Shown here piece after piece: positions 57,869-64,000 of a stretch of DNA of 64,000 nt. Both the position numbers and the translations under genes were made by a program. Position 1 is the first letter of the stretch, and the number at the start of each line of letters is the position of its first letter. The stretch is from the NCBI GenBank assembly GCA_009801085.1, contig VNWV01000001.1, positions 7,130,001 to 7,194,000 of the forward strand, written 5' to 3'. The stretch comes from Lasiodiplodia sp. COLG20. Its lineage: Eukaryota > Ascomycota > Dothideomycetes > Botryosphaeriales > Botryosphaeriaceae. The notes under the pieces are model-generated. The model was not told the DNA's origin. It searched no databases and was given only the letters and a program-made list of their open reading frames with translations.

Positions 57869-60800
57869 ACGAATCACACGCACGAGAGATGTCTTTGATA
57901 CGTCTTTTCTTTCCTCTTACCACATCTATCACCATTCATGATGATCACGACTACGTCACCGGACGAGCCAAGGCGCGGGGCGAACGACGGGGTATTCCTT
58001 GAACCTCCCAAAACATTTTCAACTTGAGGGGTCAGGCACCGGCACCACCGGCGACGCCGTTGCGCACAGTGGCCGGTGCCACGGGCTCAGCCGACAACGA
58101 GCAGCGGCGGCCCAACCAGCAACCGGGGTGCCCGGGCGAGACAGGGCAGCAACAACGCGCCCGACGATTCTCAGGAAATTGTCTGAGGGGCTCTGTGCGC
58201 CTCATCACCATCATCGCACTGTTTTCATCGAAGCAGCGATCGCATCACAAAATTTTTTCCTTTGTCAAATTTGGAAGCTCCACCAAACTCGGGTGTTGAG
58301 CAGAGGAGGGTCACAGGAATGACGCAGACCGGGGTTGGCCCGGTCGCTCGGGACGGGCGGGAGCGCGGCGGAGGAATGACGGGGTTTCAGCCATGGCTTT
58401 GCTGCTTTGGATTCAGATAGCAAATGAAACTCATCGAAAATACTCAGTTTCCAGCGTGTGTGGCTCTCGTGGTGCTTCGACTCAGCCCAAAGTGGCAGTG
58501 GGCGTTTGTTCGCATGACTGGCATTCCCTTGGTGTGGCCACCCTCCCTCGCGCAGTAAGCAGGCCTGCGCCGCCGCCTCTGTGACCGGACTTGGTGGTGA
58601 TTGCTCGCAAACATTAGCCTGGTTGCCTGCTTGCCATGCACGGCCCCGGATGACTGCGAAGATAGAGTTTCTGGCTTGCATAGTCTGCCTTGCGCCATCA
58701 GCAAGAAGGTTGCCGTCCGCTCGCACAGAAATCCTGAGACAAACAAACGCAGCTCTGGACGGTTCTCGAGAGCATGAGCTGGTTGCTGCTGCAGGCTGCC
58801 GTGGCGCGTCTCGCTTCCGAACTTTTTCTGCCTCGAGCTCTGCCACCACCATCGAGTCATCCTCTCACCCGCCCCCACCCACCACCTTCTCCCTCTCTTC
58901 TCCCGCAGCAAGTTTCTGCACCTGATCGAGGAAAATAAGCAGCTCGAACTCCTTTCTCTACAGGCAGCATCGGAGGCTCGGCCGAAATCTGCACCCAGTG
59001 CCTACGCCAAGGCTGCGGGCCCCCGATGCCAGCACTACCTCCCCGTTCGCATCACTAGCACCACGCAGGAGCCGGCAGGCCGCCCTCACGCCATTCCGGC
59101 AACGCCGTCTCGTCCGTCGCCCGTTCCGTAGCGTAGTGAGGCTACGTATCGCGCCGCCGGACCAGCTGTAGACCAACCAAAAAACAAAAATAAAGAGGTC
59201 GGTTTGCTTACCTTACCATAGCAACCAGGTCAAGGTGGTTGGACCTTTCGTTTCGCATGCTTCTTTTTTTGTTTGCAGCAGTTAACGTAAGAAGTCCGGA
59301 CGGAATTCCCGTCCTCACGATCGCAACACCATGTAAGCGACCCCGGCACGGCACCAAAAACAGCACGGCAGAAGCTTCGATTCGCCTTGAGCATTTTTTC
59401 TTCTTTCGCTCGGCAAAAAAGAACGACGTCAACCCGCGAGGCGCCAACCACGCTCTCCCCGGTACAGCTCCCTGCGGCCTGACTTTTGGCAGCTTAGCGG
59501 CCAAGCCAACCGAGCATCTGGTCATCATCGCAACCCAGGGTTCCCCTCGCTGCCAGGGGCCCCGATCGTCGCTGCGATGCTGCTGCCCCTCTTTACTTTT
59601 TGGGCTATCTCGCCGCCGGGGGAGAGCAGAGCAGAGGACAGCCTTGCCCCGAGGCCGCAGGCCGCAGGCGCAATGCTTGGGTGACGCGCACCACCGCTGC
59701 TGACGCCCGCCGCCCAATTGCTTGCGTTCGCCCGCCGCGCCGGTCGAGCGAACCCGCAGGCGTTATCGCGTGCCGCCCCTGCTGATAGCGACGTGTGGCT
59801 GTCGAAAGGGTCCAGCTGGGGTGCTTGCTCGTTCATGCGCACTTGTCCGCTTTGACAGCCGATGGAAAAGGAGAGGCTCGTATCTACACACGCAATAGTG
59901 GCGGATTGGGGCATAATACATGAGGTACCGACGCTGTGGATGCCGGGGTGTCGACGACGAAAATAACGAGGCGAGATACGGGGTGGGCGACCGAAGTAGG
60001 AAGCGTGAGCCGACGATCAACCACCGTCTGCGATCTTCACTACTAACTCACCCTCCACCATCATGTGCTCGCCGTGTCAATCTCTCCACGTTTTTCGCCT
60101 CTCGCCTCGCGCCGGATTTACCTCCTCTTGATCGCCGCCTCTCCCGCATACCCGGTATCGCCGGCCGTGTGTCGAGACCGACGCCAGTGTCGCACCAAAC
60201 CCCCGATCGATGGCATTTCGACGGTTGTACACCCGTTCACTGTAGTGAGCCTGCGAGGCGTTTTGAATATTCCCGCGAGTGGGCGAGTGGGCCCGGATTT
60301 CTCCTCCGGCAGCTCCCCAGGCAACACCCTCTTTTCGTCGCTTTCCTTCTTCCCAATATGCCGGACACGACGGCGGCTTCATGCATCATTACTCACCTAC
60401 CCGCCGATCGCAGGTGAGCACGGCAGCAGGGCCGCGAAGGGGCCTTGCTGCGGATCGAAAAGCAAAAGGCATGCCGACGGGAAAGGGCTCTGGTCGGCGG
60501 TTCTCTACGGCTTGCTGCTGCGTCTGCGTCTATGCACTGCACTCTGCGCGACGGACAGCTGCAGGGCGACGTGGGGGGCTGCTGCCGCGTCCACGCCTCG
60601 CCGGCGTGGTTACACTCTGCTAATGTTCTTGTTGCGTGCATCTGGGGTGATTGACGATCTCACGCACGCGCTATCTTTTTTTCCTTGCTTGCTTGCAGCT
60701 GCTGCTAAAGCAAGCAGTAGACAACAACAATGTATCTGTCGAGCCAAGCTGAGCTGACCGGACAGGCTAGCCAGCGTGGCATGGGGTGAGCAGGGCGGAC

Positions 60801-62884
60801 GGCGGGATGGCGTTATGCGAAGGCGATATCCTTTCCAAATCCTTCTCTGCATGCAGTCGGTTTATTGTTGTTGGGACTTTTTGTGAAAGTGAAGTTTTTT
60901 TTGCTTTGCAGTGGTGGTGGTCGTGATGATGTAGGACAAGAAAGGAAACAGGGTGCCTGATTTTCGCCACCGGGGAGTTGGGCTCCCCTGTTCCCCCCAT
61001 TCCTTTTCGGCCGGCCTCCCTCTCTTCTCGCGTACTTTCTTTAGCATCATCCTGGCCCATAAACCATTATGCTATACAGGCAAGTGCCGATTGCCGTATT
61101 CGGAATGGTCAAAGCTTCCCATTACGGGACGGCTGGCCCGGTGAGCAGAACTGGGACTACGTCGTAGAGCCACACTTCCTGCCTGCTTTGGCGGTTCGAC
61201 GGTTCGCGCACCGCGATCGTGTGCCTTTTCTCATTGTTTGCTTCGGTGCCTTGTGCAGAGAGTTAAACTTTGCGCGGTCTCTTGTTGCGCTCACCGGCCA
61301 ATTGAGCCTTGGGGGCGATCGCACAGTCTCGAACACTTCGACCATCATGATGACTTCTTCTCCGGTTGCACTTGATAGGATCACCACATGTGCGCGCGCG
61401 CAGTGAGCCTTGCTACCTACACCACCATAATCACCACCCCACTTTACACCACCTTGTCTCACAGCCTTACCGTCTGCTTGCGTAAACTCGCTACCCGGAT
61501 CTTCCTTGTGCCAACCGCTTTCTGCAACCCTCCTTTTCCGCTTTCCCTTGCAGTTAATCTCCCTCAGGCAAACAGTCAGCACACTGACGGCATCAGCATG
61601 CGCGTCTCCCGCAAAAAGGAAAAAGGAAACGATGAAAGGATTGCGGCTCTGCCCTACCCGCTGCCCGGGGGGAGGGATTCGGCATCACCGGGGGCTGAAC
61701 GGCATCTTCCCTCCCCATGACGCACGAACGCGCCGCACGCATGTGCCGAGCATTGTGGCTTTTTTCATCTCCCTGCTACCGACGATCTTAAGTATTGGGA
61801 GGACGCACGTCTGTTGATCGAAGATCACCAGGGGTGTACGTAGGAATGTCGATTCGGGGTTCGGCGGATGTGCGCGACGGGTAGCTCCCGCCGTTTCCTG
61901 CAAAGCACGCAGAAAGTGACGGGCGATCCGGTTGGGTAGATTTATGCAGACTTGGGTCTTCTCTGGTTGGCTGCCTTTTTTGTGTGGTTTTTAATTTATC
62001 CCAGTCACGTAACCCCCTGCCAGATGCTTGCTCGATGCTGGTACCACGCATATGCGTGAACACGTGCGTATTTTGTGGGGAAGGAAACGCAGCAAGGAGT
62101 AATGGACGTTGTTGGGGAGATCGAATCTGTTTGTCGAGCTCATCTTGCATTGTGTTTTCTGCTTGACTGACGTCGTGGTGGAGACAGCTGGGGTAGGGGT
62201 GCGGGTGGATCTGACGTCAAGCCACTGCATGGCGCGCGTGCTGCCGATGCGTAAGATCTGATCTGTTGTTGTTAGGTGTTTTCTTTTTTTGGATGGGGTC
62301 TTTGTAAGGCAGACAGACAGGGGCCGAGCCGAGGTGCAGGCAGGTATGTAGGCTTGCGTTTTGGGTAGGTTCGTTGTGTGCTCTGGTTTTGCGCACGGGT
62401 TCGGATATCTAAGTACTTTGGTGCTAATTATCGGCGTCTCTACGTTAGTTGGGGGGATGGCATATGCGTTGGGGTATGTCGCCCTGATTTGGCACTTCAG
62501 CGTGTGTTAGAAGAGCTTCATCTATTAGATCGATTTGTATAATAGCTTCACACTCCGGAAGCTACACATCTAGCTTCTATGTCGTCATAGTCAGACTGCT
62601 ATTGTTTTCGGTTTTCTCTGTCGTCTTCCTTGTTTCCGTCCTCTCGAAGAATTTCATTGCTGCAGTCTACAATAATTGTTAGGTAGGTTCGAAATAAGAA
62701 ATGACTTAATCAGATCGGAATAGTTTTCATTATCTGATTTCATATAGAACATTCTGTGAAATAAAAGTGCAAAGATCTCAAAGATACGCTGACACCCCCT
62801 CCCCCAAGGACAACTAGTAAATGGAAGAAATCAATCACCTAGAAAATAATTTAAAAGAAATGAAAAACGAAACGATGACGAAAT
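57869..62884. other. About 5 kb gene-poor region
   Basis: There is no supported gene between the hypothetical protein and the right-edge HET-like gene. Frames up to 230 codons (60065-60757 +) are Arg/Ser/Pro-rich, motif-free and contradicted by frames on the other strand. GC falls from high (58-61 kb) to clearly AT-rich (62.2-62.9 kb) toward the HET-like gene. This resembles a boundary between gene-type and accessory-type DNA. Confidence 0.45.
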
Positions 62885-64000
62885 TTATTTTTGAAGCTCT
62901 GAGATTAGCGGTTTGGAGGAAAGCATGATGGGGCTGATCTTACGACCACTTATCAGCCCATAATCTCTTAGAATTTCGGATGCATTGACGCCTGACTTTC
63001 CAGCTACCTTCCCAAAGCGTACTCGAACAATGTCACCTTCTACCAATCCGCTTGGTTCATAGACGCACCCAATATACCCGCAGTCGAGTATCGGAGACGC
63101 CTCGGTAGACTCATCACAGCCCAGAACAACCACGAGGATGCAAAGCTTTTCTGCATCAAAAATTCGGTTGCGTTGCCATTCTTTACTTCGAAATGAGAAA
63201 CGTAGGTCTATTAGAAGACAACTCTCCCACTGTTGAAGTGCGTGCTTGATCTTTAGGTCTACCGAGAAGTGGAACGACCGCGGTTTTATATCGTTGACAA
63301 TAGCCTCGCTCAAGACGGACGCGCGCCAGTGTCCTTGGATCTCGCCTTTTTCGCCGACTGTTTGCGAAGTACCGGATCCCATCACATGTCCAGATCCAGA
63401 TCCAGATCCAGATCCAGATCCAGATCCGATAGACTTCTGTCCATTAAACAAAACGTGTGGACACCATGAAAAGCTGCCTTGATCGGCCATAGTCGGAAGG
63501 CCGTGAAAAAGGAAATCGCTAGGCAGATGGCCCAGTCGCATGACTGTTCTTCGAGTTATCTCCGCTTGCGTTATGCCAGGCTCAAGACTCTTGACCCCGG
63601 CCACCAAAGCAGCGATTATGGCTCGATCTCTTGGCCAAGAAGTATTCCGGAGTGCTAAAGAATGTAGGAAAGTTTCTCCAGTATACTCAGTCAGGAAATA
63701 ATGTCGAAGACGGAGTATTACAGAAGTTGCAACCCAGTGTTCGTAGCTCACACTTGAAAACGGTAATTGATATCGTGCCAAGACATCTTTATCAAGATCT
63801 TTAAGCACCCGTTGACAAGTTTTGCCATCTTTAAAAATGATTTTGACGTAACGAGAGAAGGCGAGCTCCAAAGCAGTCCATCCGCGCGTGAACCAATTTG
63901 ACAATACAACAGCTATGCATGGAAGGCCGTCATTAGACCAGGGAAGTTGGGCCAGATACTCATCATGTACAACTGTACATGTCGCTCGTTTAAAGCTTTC
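62885..64000 (-). CDS. HET-like protein, 3' part, cut by the right window edge
   Basis: The frame is open from 64000 to the stop at 62885 (371 codons seen), so the start lies outside the window. The segment LPCIAVVLSNWFTRGWTALELAFSRYVKIIFKDG, followed by VLKDLDKDVLA, resembles the WFtRGWTLQEL block that ends the HET-type region in many fungal proteins. The rest is not recognised. A (Gly-Ser)6 run at about 63391-63427 is encoded by a perfect hexanucleotide repeat. The C-terminus has a beta-rich region (CVYEPSGLVEGDIVRVRFGKVAGKSG). The TTG at 63904 is not a start, because the frame stays open upstream. Membership of the HET group is moderately sure. Confidence 0.65.
   Translation of the reverse strand, partial: ESFKRATCTVVHDEYLAQLPWSNDGLPCIAVVLSNWFTRGWTALELAFSRYVKIIFKDGKTCQRVLKDLDKDVLARYQLPFSSVSYEHWVATSVILRLRHYFLTEYTGETFLHSLALRNTSWPRDRAIIAALVAGVKSLEPGITQAEITRRTVMRLGHLPSDFLFHGLPTMADQGSFSWCPHVLFNGQKSIGSGSGSGSGSGSGHVMGSGTSQTVGEKGEIQGHWRASVLSEAIVNDIKPRSFHFSVDLKIKHALQQWESCLLIDLRFSFRSKEWQRNRIFDAEKLCILVVVLGCDESTEASPILDCGYIGCVYEPSGLVEGDIVRVRFGKVAGKSGVNASEILRDYGLISGRKISPIMLSSKPLISELQK
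63391..63427 (-). repeat. Hexanucleotide repeat CAGATC x6
   Basis: Six perfect CAGATC units plus one extra base, read on the minus strand as GGATCT and coding Gly-Ser repeats inside the HET-like protein. The lack of divergence between units suggests recent slippage, so length may vary between isolates. Confidence 0.9.

Noticed and set aside
1..64000. rRNA, tRNA, CRISPR arrays, bacterial-style operons or riboswitches
   Set aside because: None was seen by eye. A covariance-model scan for tRNA and other RNA could still find small genes I missed.

Overview
The window looks like nuclear DNA of a filamentous ascomycete, most likely a plant-associated member of the Pezizomycotina; Dothideomycetes is my guess, not shown. 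The reasons are GT-AG introns mostly 48-78 bp long with CTRAC-like branch points just before the acceptor; HET, NACHT and OTT_1508 proteins of fungal type; a C2H2/Zn2Cys6 regulator; a secreted PL3 pectate lyase and GH29 fucosidase; and gene-poor gaps with RIP-like AT-rich scars. I saw no rRNA, tRNA or CRISPR. All exon joins below were made by hand from reading frame, splice signals and family conservation.

Layout. 1-2.5 kb: no convincing gene. 2.5-4.7 kb: OTT_1508-type deaminase (+). 6.2-7.4 kb: mitochondrial oxoglutarate/malate-type carrier (+). 9.1-12.0 kb: secreted S41 peptidase (-). 12.7-14.4 kb: NACHT-like NTPase with a ZZ-like zinc module (+). 14.7-17.5 kb: HET-domain protein (+). 17.8-18.6 kb: GXWXG/DUF4334 protein (-). 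22.5-23.4 kb: PL3 pectate lyase (-), diverging from a GH29 alpha-L-fucosidase (25.1-27.6, +), which is followed by a membrane-anchored fucose-lectin-like protein (28.5-30.0, +). 30.9-33.6 kb: a chimeric C2H2-Zn2Cys6-KH regulator (+). 34.0-34.8 kb: O-methyltransferase (-). 35.3-36.0 kb: DUF1993 protein (-). 36.8-37.4 kb: broken C2H2 fragment (-). 37.8-39.9 kb: multi-span membrane protein (-). 40.8-41.9 kb: Rhizobium etli-type asparaginase (-). 44.3-45.1 kb: PaiB-type FMN-binding protein (+). 46.8-48.1 kb: seven-TM-like membrane protein (+). 48.5-50.9 kb: decayed PIF1-like helicase fused to the tail of a C2H2-family protein (-), sharing a 109-bp promoter gap with FCF1/UTP24 (51.0-51.6, +). 57.2-57.9 kb: conserved hypothetical (+). 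62.9-64.0 kb: the 3' part of a HET-like protein running off the right edge (-).

Three themes stand out. (1) Fungal non-self-recognition-type genes (deaminase, NACHT-ZZ, HET) lie within 15 kb at the left, with a HET-like gene at the right edge. (2) Secreted or surface carbohydrate-active proteins sit together: pectate lyase, fucosidase and fucose-lectin-like protein. (3) One C2H2 protein family appears three times: whole but carrying an inserted KH domain (30.9-33.6 kb), as a fragment next to a near-perfect 38-bp inverted repeat (36.8-37.1 kb), and as a tail fused to a PIF1 helicase that has an in-frame TGA and altered helicase motifs (48.5-50.9 kb). The third theme is the most unusual thing here.
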